From: an uncultured Ruegeria sp.
Lineage (GTDB): Bacteria > Pseudomonadota > Alphaproteobacteria > Rhodobacterales > Rhodobacteraceae
Direction of reading: 5' to 3'
DNA length: 64,000 nt
Assembly (NCBI RefSeq): GCF_947504215.1
Contig: NZ_CANNGO010000002.1
Coordinates: forward strand, 294,888-358,887
Shown: piece by piece, positions 48,354-56,883 of the stretch
Numbering within the stretch: the stretch's first letter is position 1
How the letters are laid out: each line of letters opens with the position of its first letter
Translations under genes and position numbers: made by a program
Notes under the pieces: generated by a model
Seen by the model: the letters and a program-made list of their open reading frames with translations, nothing else
The model's database searches: none
What the model was told of the DNA's origin: nothing

Positions 48354-48485
48354 CAAGTCTGATTCGCATATTGCCAAGTTGTTTGGCTAAGGCTGCGCCA
48401 GAGTTGGCACTGACGCAAATCGGAATCCGGGGAGAAGTCTGGGGAAAACCCATGACAAAACCGGGTATAACTTGGGGAAAACGCC
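48354..48485. promoter_or_regulatory. Divergent carnitine promoter with two palindromes
   Basis: Two inverted repeats lie in the gap. GCCAA-GTTGT-TTGGC is at 48373-48387 and GCCA-GAGT-TGGC at 48397-48408. Their centres are about 22 bases apart, near two helical turns, on the side closer to the regulator. They are good candidates for the binding site of the CdhR-like protein. GGGGAAAA then lies ahead of the start at 48486. Confidence 0.55.
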
Positions 48486-49400
48486 ATGCCTCTGGAAATG
48501 AACCGCGAAGTCTTCATCACATGTGCCGTCACGGGCTCGGGCGGGACGCAGGACCGCAGCCCGCATGTGCCGCGCTCGCCCAAGCAAATCGCTGACAGCG
48601 CGATTGCCGCGGCCAAGGCTGGTGCCGCGGTGGTGCATTGCCATGTGCGCGATCCTGAAACCGGCACGCCCTCGCGTGATTTGGCGCTGTATCGCGAAGT
48701 CACTGATCGCATTCGGGATGCCGAAGTGGACGCCGTGCTGAACCTGACAGCGGGCATGGGCGGAGATATGGTCTTTGGCGGTGTCGAAAGCCCGTTGCCA
48801 CTGGCCGAGGCGGGAACCGATCTGGTTGGGGCGACCGAGCGCGTGGCGCATGTGGCCGAATGCCTGCCCGAGATTTGCACGTTGGACTGCGGCACGATGA
48901 ATTTTGCCGAAGCCGACTATGTGATGACCAACACGCCGGGTGCCTTGCGCGCGATGGGGCAGATGATGACTGATCTGGGCGTGAAGCCCGAGATCGAAGC
49001 TTTTGATACGGGCCATCTGTGGTTTGCCAAACAGCTGGTGAAAGAGGGCATTCTGGAGCCAAACGCGCTGGTGCAGCTGTGCATGGGCGTGCCATGGGGC
49101 GCGCCGGATGATCTGAACACTTTCATGGCGATGGTGAACAACGTGCCTGACGACTGGACCTTCAGTGCGTTTTCTTTGGGGCGAAATGAGATGGCTTACG
49201 TGGCGGCCTCAGTTCTGGCTGGTGGTAACGTGCGGGTTGGTCTGGAAGACAACCTGTGGCTGGAAAAAGGTGTGCTGGCCGAAAACTGGCAGCTTGTGGA
49301 ACGGGCCGGAAACATCATCGAAAGCATGGGCGCGCGGGTCATTGGGCCGCAAGAGGTGCGAGAGAAATTGGGTTTGACCAAGCGTGCGCCCAAAAACTGA
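48486..49400 (+). CDS. BKACE family enzyme, probable 3-dehydrocarnitine cleavage enzyme
   Basis: A 304-residue zinc-dependent TIM-barrel enzyme of the beta-keto acid cleavage (BKACE, DUF849) family. VVHCHVRDPETG is the zinc motif near residue 50, and the C-terminal GLEDNLWLEKGVLA is typical. With acetyl-CoA it would turn 3-dehydrocarnitine into betainyl-CoA and acetoacetate, which fits the dehydrogenase-thioesterase gene downstream. GGGGAAAA precedes the start. Confidence 0.88.
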   Translation: MPLEMNREVFITCAVTGSGGTQDRSPHVPRSPKQIADSAIAAAKAGAAVVHCHVRDPETGTPSRDLALYREVTDRIRDAEVDAVLNLTAGMGGDMVFGGVESPLPLAEAGTDLVGATERVAHVAECLPEICTLDCGTMNFAEADYVMTNTPGALRAMGQMMTDLGVKPEIEAFDTGHLWFAKQLVKEGILEPNALVQLCMGVPWGAPDDLNTFMAMVNNVPDDWTFSAFSLGRNEMAYVAASVLAGGNVRVGLEDNLWLEKGVLAENWQLVERAGNIIESMGARVIGPQEVREKLGLTKRAPKN

Positions 49401-49462
49401 GCGCCTGCGAGGTGCCGAATGGAAAAGCTGACCGGCGACAGCGGTGGCGTAAGGATCTGAAC

Positions 49463-49792
49463 ATGCGTTTGATCTCAGCGACGATGCTTTTACTGTGCTT
49501 CGCGGTTCAGGCAAGTTGTCAGACCGACAATCAGCCGGATGTCGGTACGTTTGATGCGTCGGACAAACGGGTATGCGAGGCCAAAGGCGGTACCTATGAA
49601 ATCGCCGGCCGGGCGCGCAGCTATGTCTGCTTACTGCCGCTGCCGGACGCGGGCAAGACCTGCGAAAAGGCATCCGATTGTGCCGGGTTCTGCCTGTCAG
49701 ACACAAAACAATGCAGCGCGGTCACGCCGCAATTCGGATGTATTTCGCATCTGGATGAAGCCGGGCGCCTGCAGACGATCTGTATCGATTAG
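49463..49792 (+). CDS. Small Cys-rich exported protein in the carnitine operon
   Basis: A 109-residue protein. A signal peptide (MRLISATMLLLCFAVQAS) ends in a Cys that could be lipidated, although the lipobox is weak. The mature part has about ten cysteines, including CEAKGG, YVCLLP, TCEKASDCAGFC, QCS and FGCIS, which suggests disulfides. The ribosome site AAGGAT leads to the ATG. It lies between the BKACE and dehydrogenase genes with an 8-base gap to the latter, so it is probably co-transcribed. No family was recognised; a binding or envelope role is inference. Confidence 0.7.
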   Translation: MRLISATMLLLCFAVQASCQTDNQPDVGTFDASDKRVCEAKGGTYEIAGRARSYVCLLPLPDAGKTCEKASDCAGFCLSDTKQCSAVTPQFGCISHLDEAGRLQTICID

Positions 49793-49800
49793 AGGACAGT

Positions 49801-51267
49801 ATGACAAATACAGCAGCAATCATTGGTGGTGGCGTGATCGGTGGCGGATGGGCCGCCCGTTTTCTGCTAAACGGCTGGGATGTGCGGGTCTTCGACCCTG
49901 ATCCTGAGGCGGAGCGTAAGATCTGTGAGGTTCTGGACAACGCGCGCCGGTCTTTGCCGGGGCTCAGCGACGTGCCTTTGCCGCCCGAAGGGACGCTGAC
50001 CTTTCATGATGACATGGCTGAGGCCGTGTCCGGCGCCAGTTGGATTCAAGAAAGCGTGCCGGAACGTCTGAATCTGAAGCTGAAGGTCTACAAGGGTTTG
50101 CAAGAGGCATGTGATCCAGATGCCATCATTGGGTCTTCAACCAGCGGGTTCAAACCGTCCGAATTGCAGGACGAGGCGTTGCGGCCCGAACAGATTGTGG
50201 TCACGCATCCGTTCAACCCGGTTTACCTGTTGCCGTTGATCGAGTTGGTGCCGACTGAGGCAAACCCACCCGAGATGATCCAACGGGCAAAAGACCTGCT
50301 GACCTCGGTCGGGTTCTTCCCGCTGCACGTGAAGAAGGAAATCGATGCACATATTGCCGACCGGTTCCTCGAGGCTGTCTGGCGTGAGGCCTTGTGGTTG
50401 GTCAAAGACGGTGTCGCCACGACCGAAGAGATCGACGAGGCCATCCGCATGGGGTTTGGCATCCGCTGGGCGCAGATGGGCCTTTTCGAGACCTACCGCG
50501 TGGCCGGGGGCGAGGCCGGGATGCGGCATTTCATGGCGCAGTTTGGCCCGGCGTTGCAATGGCCCTGGACCAAGCTGATGGATGTGCCCGAGTTCACCGA
50601 CGATCTGGTCGATATGATCGCCGATCAATCCGATGCGCAATCGGGGATGCATTCGATCCGCGAGCTGGAACGTATCCGGGACAACAATCTTGTCGGCATG
50701 ATGCGCGCGCTCAAGGCGCAGAATTGGGGCGCGGGCGCGGTGCTGAACCAGCATGACCTGACGCTGAAACCCGGGGTGTTGCCGACGCTGGAGCAAGCTG
50801 ACCTGAGCCAGCCGATCCTGACGCTGGCGCGCGCCGTGCCACTGGACTGGACGGATTACAACGGCCACATGAATGAGGCGCGGTATCTTGAAGCGTTTGC
50901 CGCGGCGACAGACCGGTTCATGGAGATACTGGGCTGTGACGCCGACTATATTGCCTCGGGCGGCAGCTATTTCACTGCGGAAAACCATATCCGCTATGTT
51001 GATGAGGTCCGGGCGGGCGCGAAGATCGAGGTGCGGACCCAGATGCTGTTGGGGGCCGGTAAGAAACTGCACGTGTTCCACAGCATGTTTGAAGGTGACA
51101 AACTGCTGGCGACCGGTGAAAGCTTCCTGTTGCATGTCAGCCTGGAAACCCGCCGCCCCAGCGCGCCATCGGCAGAGATCGAGGCAGCAATGGCCCGGGT
51201 TGCCAAGGCACAAGCTGGATTACCGTATCCCGAAGGGGCCGGGGCCGCGATCCGGAAACCCGCATGA
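49801..51267 (+). CDS. L-carnitine dehydrogenase fused to a thioesterase
   Basis: A 488-residue fusion. Residues 1-320 are a 3-hydroxyacyl-CoA dehydrogenase-type carnitine 3-dehydrogenase, with the NAD motif GGGVIGGGWAARF and catalytic VVTHPFNPVYLLPLIE. From about 340 a hotdog thioesterase domain begins (PLDWTDYNGHMNEARYLEAF). It would oxidise L-carnitine to 3-dehydrocarnitine and hydrolyse betainyl-CoA from the BKACE step to glycine betaine. This fusion is known in carnitine clusters. GAGGAC precedes the ATG. Confidence 0.92.
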   Translation: MTNTAAIIGGGVIGGGWAARFLLNGWDVRVFDPDPEAERKICEVLDNARRSLPGLSDVPLPPEGTLTFHDDMAEAVSGASWIQESVPERLNLKLKVYKGLQEACDPDAIIGSSTSGFKPSELQDEALRPEQIVVTHPFNPVYLLPLIELVPTEANPPEMIQRAKDLLTSVGFFPLHVKKEIDAHIADRFLEAVWREALWLVKDGVATTEEIDEAIRMGFGIRWAQMGLFETYRVAGGEAGMRHFMAQFGPALQWPWTKLMDVPEFTDDLVDMIADQSDAQSGMHSIRELERIRDNNLVGMMRALKAQNWGAGAVLNQHDLTLKPGVLPTLEQADLSQPILTLARAVPLDWTDYNGHMNEARYLEAFAAATDRFMEILGCDADYIASGGSYFTAENHIRYVDEVRAGAKIEVRTQMLLGAGKKLHVFHSMFEGDKLLATGESFLLHVSLETRRPSAPSAEIEAAMARVAKAQAGLPYPEGAGAAIRKPA

Positions 51268-52025
51268 GCGGACGTGTACTGATCACCGCAGGCGCCTCTG
51301 GTGTTGGGCGGGCGATGGCCGAGGCTTTTGATGCGGCTGGATGGCAGGTCTGGGTGGCGGATGTGGATCCACAAAGGCTCGCCGATTGCCCCTCTGACTG
51401 GATGACGGCAGAGGTTGATGTGTCGGATGAATCCGCGGTTGCCGGAGTGTTTGAAGCGATTGACGCCAAGTGGGGCGGGTTGGATGCGCTATGCGCAAAC
51501 GCCGGTATAGCGGGGCCGACGGCGTTGGTTGAAGATGTGGACTTAACAGATTGGAAAAATTGCCTTTCTGTCAATCTTGAAGGCGCATTCTTATGTGCGA
51601 AGCACGCCACCCCGATGTTGAAGCGACAGGGCCGTGGCGCTGTGTTGATCACGGCGTCGACCGCAGGCCAGTACGGATATCCCAATCGCGCGCCTTATGC
51701 AGCAGCGAAATGGGGCATGGTGGGGCTGGGAAAAACCTTGGCAATGGAGCTTGGGCCGCACGGTGTGCGATGCAACGTGATCTGCCCGGGCTCGGTCGAA
51801 GGCCCCCGCATGGAAGGTGTTTTGCAGCGTGAAGCCGCCGCCAAGGGCATGACCCGGGATCAGGTATATGCGGGGTATGCCTCGGGTACGTCGATGGGCC
51901 GGTTTGTCGAGGCACAGGACATTGCCAATATGGCCGTGTTCCTGGCCTCAGACGCGGCGCGGCTGGTGTCGGGCCAGGTGATCGCGGTGGATGGTCACAC
52001 GGTCAATCCTGACCCGAAGCTCTAG
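51264..52025 (+). CDS. SDR dehydrogenase in the carnitine operon
   Basis: A 253-residue short-chain dehydrogenase with TAGASGVGRAMAE near the start, NAG, and the active-site YAAAK. Its start overlaps the dehydrogenase-thioesterase stop by four bases. It could oxidise a related hydroxy acid such as D-carnitine or 3-hydroxybutyrate; the sequence does not decide. It ends 6 bases before a convergent small gene. Confidence 0.85.
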   Translation: MSGRVLITAGASGVGRAMAEAFDAAGWQVWVADVDPQRLADCPSDWMTAEVDVSDESAVAGVFEAIDAKWGGLDALCANAGIAGPTALVEDVDLTDWKNCLSVNLEGAFLCAKHATPMLKRQGRGAVLITASTAGQYGYPNRAPYAAAKWGMVGLGKTLAMELGPHGVRCNVICPGSVEGPRMEGVLQREAAAKGMTRDQVYAGYASGTSMGRFVEAQDIANMAVFLASDAARLVSGQVIAVDGHTVNPDPKL

Positions 52026-52031
52026 GCGCCG

Positions 52032-52214
52032 TCAGCCTTGATTTGGGCCGCGAATCTGGCGGATTGACTGGCGGACAGCTTGCCAATCCTGTGCTTGCTG
52101 GCGGTTTCCGGCGGCCTCGCATTCGCGCATCTTTTGCGCAGCTTCCGCCTCGGCCCGGTCACCATGAGCGGTGTACAAGGCACGTGCGTATTGAGCGGTT
52201 TGGAGTGCGTCCAT
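52032..52214 (-). CDS. Small conserved-type helical protein
   Basis: A 60-residue protein, acidic to neutral and Ala/Gln-rich, with MDALQTAQYARALYTAHGD at its start. A strong ribosome site, GGAGGATATCAGG, lies right before the ATG. It is predicted to be helical. Similar short proteins of unknown role are known in Rhodobacteraceae (from memory of the family, not checked). It is followed by the convergent carnitine SDR. Confidence 0.7.
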   Translation of the reverse strand: MDALQTAQYARALYTAHGDRAEAEAAQKMRECEAAGNRQQAQDWQAVRQSIRQIRGPNQG

Positions 52215-52293
52215 TCCTGATATCCTCCGTCTTTTGTTGGATCACCCGAAGGTTCGCGCCGGTTGACGATACCACAGGTTGAACGCTGCTGCA

Positions 52294-53172
52294 TCACTTC
52301 GTCTTTGATGGGCCGGAAATCGCCTTCCGCAATGCGCGCAGATGGGCCAGAAAGTCGCGTGCTGTCAGGTCAGCCTCGCGTACAAGCGTGTCGAAATGAC
52401 GGGTGAAAATCTCGATTCGGTCCCGGTCGCGGAAAGCCATGTAGTGGCTGCCAGCATAGAATACGCACAGCAACGGTCCGAAGATCGTGACCGGAGCGGA
52501 GTAAAGTCGTTTTGCATCAAATAGATAGATACGCATGCGCGGGTAAAGCTGCTCGCACAACGCCAGCAGATGGTCGATCTGTTCCAACCGGACATGAAGG
52601 GGCAAACCTTCATAATACCCGACAGCATGGGCAAAGCTGTGAATCTCATAGAGCGGCATCGCAATTTCATAGTCCGACTGCGCGCTGCGCATCCATTTAA
52701 GTCGGTCTTCAGACGCGCCGATGGCCTGGTCCGCAGTCCGACCCAGATGCGGCGCGTACTCCCATTCCAGCACAGCGCGGGTTTTTAGCATGTCGGGCAG
52801 GGTGGCTGGGACATAGCGGATTTTGTAACCCGCAGCCTCCTGATGCCATTCAAAGATGCGCTCATCGACCAGCGCACGGGGCGCTTCTGTCATGCTAAGC
52901 GAGCTTGCCAGCAGCTCCGCCGCACTTTCGGGTCGGTTCGACAGGCTCAGCAACCAATCAGCGGACACACCAAGGGCCGAGGCGCAACTGCCCACCACAT
53001 GGGCATTGGGAAGGCGCGCACCTGCATCCGTCAGTAGTTGCGAGACGGTGGACCGGTCAACGCCGATACCACGCGCCAGCGCGCTTTGACTCATCTGTCG
53101 GTCCTCCATGGCCCGGGCCAAGCGGAGACGGAATTGAGTGGCGCGATCTCGTTTGTCGATTTTATCAGGCAT
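52294..53172 (-). CDS. XRE family transcriptional regulator with a large effector-like domain
   Basis: A 292-residue protein. Residues 15-70 are a Cro/CI helix-turn-helix (MSQSALARGIGVDRSTVSQL). The remaining part of about 200 residues looks globular, with no recognised cofactor motif. The gene is divergent from the DUF2061/desaturase pair, 107 bases away, and may regulate them. Function and ligand are unknown. Confidence 0.82.
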   Translation of the reverse strand: MPDKIDKRDRATQFRLRLARAMEDRQMSQSALARGIGVDRSTVSQLLTDAGARLPNAHVVGSCASALGVSADWLLSLSNRPESAAELLASSLSMTEAPRALVDERIFEWHQEAAGYKIRYVPATLPDMLKTRAVLEWEYAPHLGRTADQAIGASEDRLKWMRSAQSDYEIAMPLYEIHSFAHAVGYYEGLPLHVRLEQIDHLLALCEQLYPRMRIYLFDAKRLYSAPVTIFGPLLCVFYAGSHYMAFRDRDRIEIFTRHFDTLVREADLTARDFLAHLRALRKAISGPSKTK

Positions 53173-53279
53173 GTGATGACAAATATCATGAATGATGAGT
53201 TTTGTTAATCATATTCAGAATTCCCCACATGAGGCGCGGTCTGTAACGCTTTTGCAGAACAATAAAAATGGGGTCTGGA

Positions 53280-53483
53280 ATGGAAACGCGACAAAGATCT
53301 GTCGTGAAGGCAGTCGTTTGGAATGCGATGGGCCTGGCCGTCATGACGGGTGTTGGCCTGATCGCAACGGGCTCTGCCGCTGTGGGTGGCGCCGTCGCCT
53401 TGGTCAATACGGCCATCGGTCTGACGATGTATGTGGTCTACGAACGCATCTGGGCAGGGATTTCGTGGGGTCGCAATGGCTGA
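53280..53483 (+). CDS. DUF2061 membrane protein
   Basis: A 67-residue protein with the DUF2061 start METRQRSVVKAVVWNAMG and two hydrophobic helices. The family is small and membrane-bound and has no assigned role. The ATG at 53280 matches the family; one at 53268 is also in frame. Its end overlaps the desaturase start by eight bases, so the two are probably coupled. Confidence 0.82.
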   Translation: METRQRSVVKAVVWNAMGLAVMTGVGLIATGSAAVGGAVALVNTAIGLTMYVVYERIWAGISWGRNG

Positions 53484-54378
53484 ACCGACGCGGCCCGACT
53501 CCCCCGAATGGGGAACATTTGTTCTGATCGTTGCCTGCTATGCCGCGTGGCTGGCGGCGGTGTTTTTGCTTGCAAGCTGGTCGCTGTGGCTGGCCATTCC
53601 AGCGATGGGGCTTGTCGCGGCGCTGCATTCGTCGCTGACGCATGAGGCGTTGCACGGGCACCCGTTCCGCGCCACGTGGTTGAACGAAGCAATGATGGCA
53701 TTTCCTTTGACACTGTTCATACCTTTCAATCGGTTTCGGGATTTGCATCTGGCACATCATCAGGATGCAAACCTGACAGATCCCTATGATGATCCCGAAT
53801 CCAACTATTTGGACCCGCAGGTCTGGGGCGGTTTGTCCGGATGGCAAAAGCGGCTGTACACCGCCAACAACACATTGCTGGGCCGTGTAGTGCTGGGCCC
53901 GGCAATCGGGCAGGCTGCGTTCCTGCGGGACGAATGGCGCGGCGCTCTACGAGGAGATAAGGCTGTCTTGCTGGCCTGGGCGATGCATTTGCCTGGGGTT
54001 GCGGTTGTGCTTTGGATCGTGGCGCAGTCGGCCATGCCGGTCGGGACCTTCATCGCCTCTGCCTATATCGGCTTGGGGCTGGTCAAAATCCGTACCTTCC
54101 TGGAACACCGTGCGCACGAAAAATCTCGGGCGCGAACGGTCATTGTCGAGGATCGCGGATTGCTGGCATTTCTTTTTTTGAACAACAATTTACACGTTGT
54201 TCATCACATGAATCCGGCAGCGCCGTGGTATCGGTTGCCCGCACTTTATCGGTCTGGGAAAGACCGATATCTGGCCTGTAACGAGGCTTACGTATATCGG
54301 TCTTACGGCCAGATTTTCCGAGAGTATTTTTGGCAGGCCAAAGATCCGGTGGCGCATCCGCTCTGGCCAAAGTCCTGA
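53476..54378 (+). CDS. Membrane fatty acid desaturase or carotenoid hydroxylase-like protein
   Basis: A 300-residue membrane protein with the di-iron histidine motifs HEALHGH (about 56-62), HLAHH (about 92-96) and HVVHH near residue 240. Four or more hydrophobic segments are present. It could act on acyl chains or on carotenoids. It is distinct from the desaturase at 14751. It is coupled to a DUF2061 gene and followed 21 bases later by an EamA transporter. Confidence 0.82.
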   Translation: MAEPTRPDSPEWGTFVLIVACYAAWLAAVFLLASWSLWLAIPAMGLVAALHSSLTHEALHGHPFRATWLNEAMMAFPLTLFIPFNRFRDLHLAHHQDANLTDPYDDPESNYLDPQVWGGLSGWQKRLYTANNTLLGRVVLGPAIGQAAFLRDEWRGALRGDKAVLLAWAMHLPGVAVVLWIVAQSAMPVGTFIASAYIGLGLVKIRTFLEHRAHEKSRARTVIVEDRGLLAFLFLNNNLHVVHHMNPAAPWYRLPALYRSGKDRYLACNEAYVYRSYGQIFREYFWQAKDPVAHPLWPKS

Positions 54379-54399
54379 TTAAGCGACACAAGGGACGCC

Positions 54400-55302
54400 A
54401 TGAGTTTATGGATTCCCGTCGCGATCGCCGCGGCCACGTTTCAAACCGTGCGCTTCATGTTGCAGAAATCGCTAAGCAGCGTGAAGCTATCCGCTGCTGG
54501 TGCGACTTTCGCGCGGTTTGCCTATTCGATGCCGTTGGCGATTTTGGGCCTGATCATTGTGGTCTGGACTACCGGGGCAGAGCTGCCGCCGCTAACGGCC
54601 CGGTTCTGGATGTTTGTCGTAATCGGAGGCACAGCGCAGATCCTTGCGACAATCTGCGTGGTCACCCTGTTCAAGCAGCGCAACTTTGCGGTCGGGATTA
54701 CCTTCAAGAAGACCGAAGTGATCCAGACAGCCATTGTCGGGTTCGTTATCCTGGGAGACGGCATTTCCGCCGGTGCGTTTCTGGCGATCCTGATGGGGCT
54801 TACGGCTGTTTTGTTGCTGTCCAAGACACCTGGTGGCGACGGTGCATGGTGGCGCCATCTGACCAATCGGGCGTCACAACTGGGTCTTGGGTCCGGCGTG
54901 TTGTTTGCGTTCTCAGCTGTCAGCTATCGCGGTGCCTCGCTTGAGCTCGGGGGGATCGAGGCATGGTTCCGCGCCCTGATCACACTGGCAACCGTTGTCA
55001 CGTTTCAATTCCTGAGCATGTGGCTGTGGCTGATGTGGCGTGACCGGGCCGAATTGCGTGCGGTCTGGGACACCAGACGCACCGGCATCTTCGTCGGGCT
55101 GACCAGCCTGGGTGGATCATTCTGCTGGTTCTGGGCGTTCAGCTTGCAGAATGCAGCCTATGTCAAAGCGTTGGGGCAGGTGGAACTGATCCTAAGTCTG
55201 CTGGCTTCGACATTGTTCTTTAAGGAAACCATCACCCGGCGAGAGATCGCCGGGATTGCATTGTTGGGGCTGTCGATTTTGGTACTGGTCCTGGCCATCT
55301 AG
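54400..55302 (+). CDS. EamA/DMT family transporter
   Basis: A 300-residue membrane protein with about ten hydrophobic helices and two EamA-like halves. It is related in fold but not close in sequence to the transporter at 25412. The substrate is unknown. It follows the desaturase by 21 bases on the same strand and may be in the same transcript. Confidence 0.83.
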   Translation: MSLWIPVAIAAATFQTVRFMLQKSLSSVKLSAAGATFARFAYSMPLAILGLIIVVWTTGAELPPLTARFWMFVVIGGTAQILATICVVTLFKQRNFAVGITFKKTEVIQTAIVGFVILGDGISAGAFLAILMGLTAVLLLSKTPGGDGAWWRHLTNRASQLGLGSGVLFAFSAVSYRGASLELGGIEAWFRALITLATVVTFQFLSMWLWLMWRDRAELRAVWDTRRTGIFVGLTSLGGSFCWFWAFSLQNAAYVKALGQVELILSLLASTLFFKETITRREIAGIALLGLSILVLVLAI

Positions 55303-55330
55303 GGTCAGTGGTTCGGTGCCTTAATCTGGT

Positions 55331-56698
55331 TTAACCCGTGCGACGTTCGTCAAAGCTTAGCGCGATGAAGCTGGGCAGGTGATCACCCATACCCACAACG
55401 TCAGGTCCGCGATCGTTCCGGCGGCCACGACCGCGCCCTTTAGGCTCGGGGTCCTTGCGGGGTTCAACTTTTTTATCGTCGTTCTTTTTCGGGGCCGGAG
55501 CTTTGGATTTCCGCTCGGGCTTTGGCGCCTCGGCTTTAGGCTCCTCGGCCTTGATCGGGTTGTCGAGGCGCGGAATGTCTTTCTGAATCAGCTTCTCAAC
55601 AGCGGCCAACGCTTTTTCATCGCGAGAGGAGCAAATCGTGATCGCCTTGCCCTCGCGTCCCGCGCGACCGGTTCGGCCGATGCGGTGGACGTAATCCTCG
55701 GGGTGGCCGGGGACATCGAAATTGATCACATGGCTGACAGAGGGCACATCCAACCCTCGTGCGGCCACGTCCGAGGCAACCAGCAGGCGCAGGGTTCCAT
55801 CGCGGAATCCGTCCAGCGTTTTCGTACGTTGGGACTGATCCAGATCACCATGGATGGCTGCGGCATCATATCCGTGTTTTTTCAGTGACTTGGCGCAGAT
55901 GTCCACGTCGGTCTTACGGTTGCAAAAGATGATCGCGTTGGTGCACTTTTCACCTTCGGCATCAATCAATGCGCGCAATACGTTGCGTTTCTGGCTGGCT
56001 TCGCGATCGCGGCGACCGCCTTTGAACATGACCACGCCTTGCTCGATCGTCTCGGAGGCGGTGGCCTGACGGGCAACCTCGACCCGCTTTGGTGCGGACA
56101 GGAATGTGTCGGTGATCCGCTCGATCTCCGACGCCATGGTGGCTGAGAAGAACAGGGTCTGCCGGGTGAATGGTGTCAGCGAGAAGATGCGCTCGATATC
56201 AGGAATGAAGCCCATGTCGAGCATCCGGTCGGCTTCGTCCACCACCATTATCTGAACGCCAGTCAGCAGCAGCTTGCCGCGTTCAAAATGATCCAGCAGA
56301 CGGCCCGGAGTGGCGATCAGCACATCGACACCCCGGTCAATCAGTGCGTCTTGTTCCTTGAAACTGACACCGCCGATCAACAGCGCTTTTGTCAGCTTGA
56401 GATGTTTGGCGTAAGTATCGAAGTTCTCAGCCACTTGCGCAGCCAGTTCCCGTGTCGGGCACAGCACAAGCGAGCGCGGCATCCGCGCCCGTGCGCGACC
56501 GCGGGCCAACAGAGTTATCATTGGCAGCGTGAAACTTGCGGTCTTGCCGGTTCCCGTTTGGGCGATGCCTAAAACATCGCGCCCTTCAAGCGCGGCAGGG
56601 ATCGCGCCTTCTTGAATTGGAGTTGGGGTTTCGTATCCAGCTTCCTCAATCGCTTTGAGGACCTTCGGGTTCAGGTTTAGTTCGTTAAACTTTGTCAT
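55331..56698 (-). CDS. DEAD-box RNA helicase (RhlE-like)
   Basis: A 455-residue ATP-dependent RNA helicase. It has the Q motif ETPTPIQEGAIP, Walker A AQTGTGKT, DEAD, SAT (FSATM) and HRIGRTGRAG motifs in order, and a basic, low-complexity C-terminal tail (Lys/Pro/Arg-rich, GRGRGRRN). It likely acts in ribosome assembly or RNA decay. The ATG at 56698 fits the family; the frame runs upstream to 56827 without support. Confidence 0.93.
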   Translation of the reverse strand: MTKFNELNLNPKVLKAIEEAGYETPTPIQEGAIPAALEGRDVLGIAQTGTGKTASFTLPMITLLARGRARARMPRSLVLCPTRELAAQVAENFDTYAKHLKLTKALLIGGVSFKEQDALIDRGVDVLIATPGRLLDHFERGKLLLTGVQIMVVDEADRMLDMGFIPDIERIFSLTPFTRQTLFFSATMASEIERITDTFLSAPKRVEVARQATASETIEQGVVMFKGGRRDREASQKRNVLRALIDAEGEKCTNAIIFCNRKTDVDICAKSLKKHGYDAAAIHGDLDQSQRTKTLDGFRDGTLRLLVASDVAARGLDVPSVSHVINFDVPGHPEDYVHRIGRTGRAGREGKAITICSSRDEKALAAVEKLIQKDIPRLDNPIKAEEPKAEAPKPERKSKAPAPKKNDDKKVEPRKDPEPKGRGRGRRNDRGPDVVGMGDHLPSFIALSFDERRTG

Positions 56699-56883
56699 GT
56701 ATGTCCGGTTCATGCGGACACTTGACCTGGCCCGCGCGTCTGAAATGTGCCGGGCCCGGATGGCCATGCGCCTTGTGCGCTGTTTCGGCTTGAGCGCGGA
56801 CATAACAAAAACGTGGGTCAGGGTCAAACAAAGACCTGTGGATCAGCGGGTTGTGGTGCCTGTCCCCGAATTTTTGCAACAAT

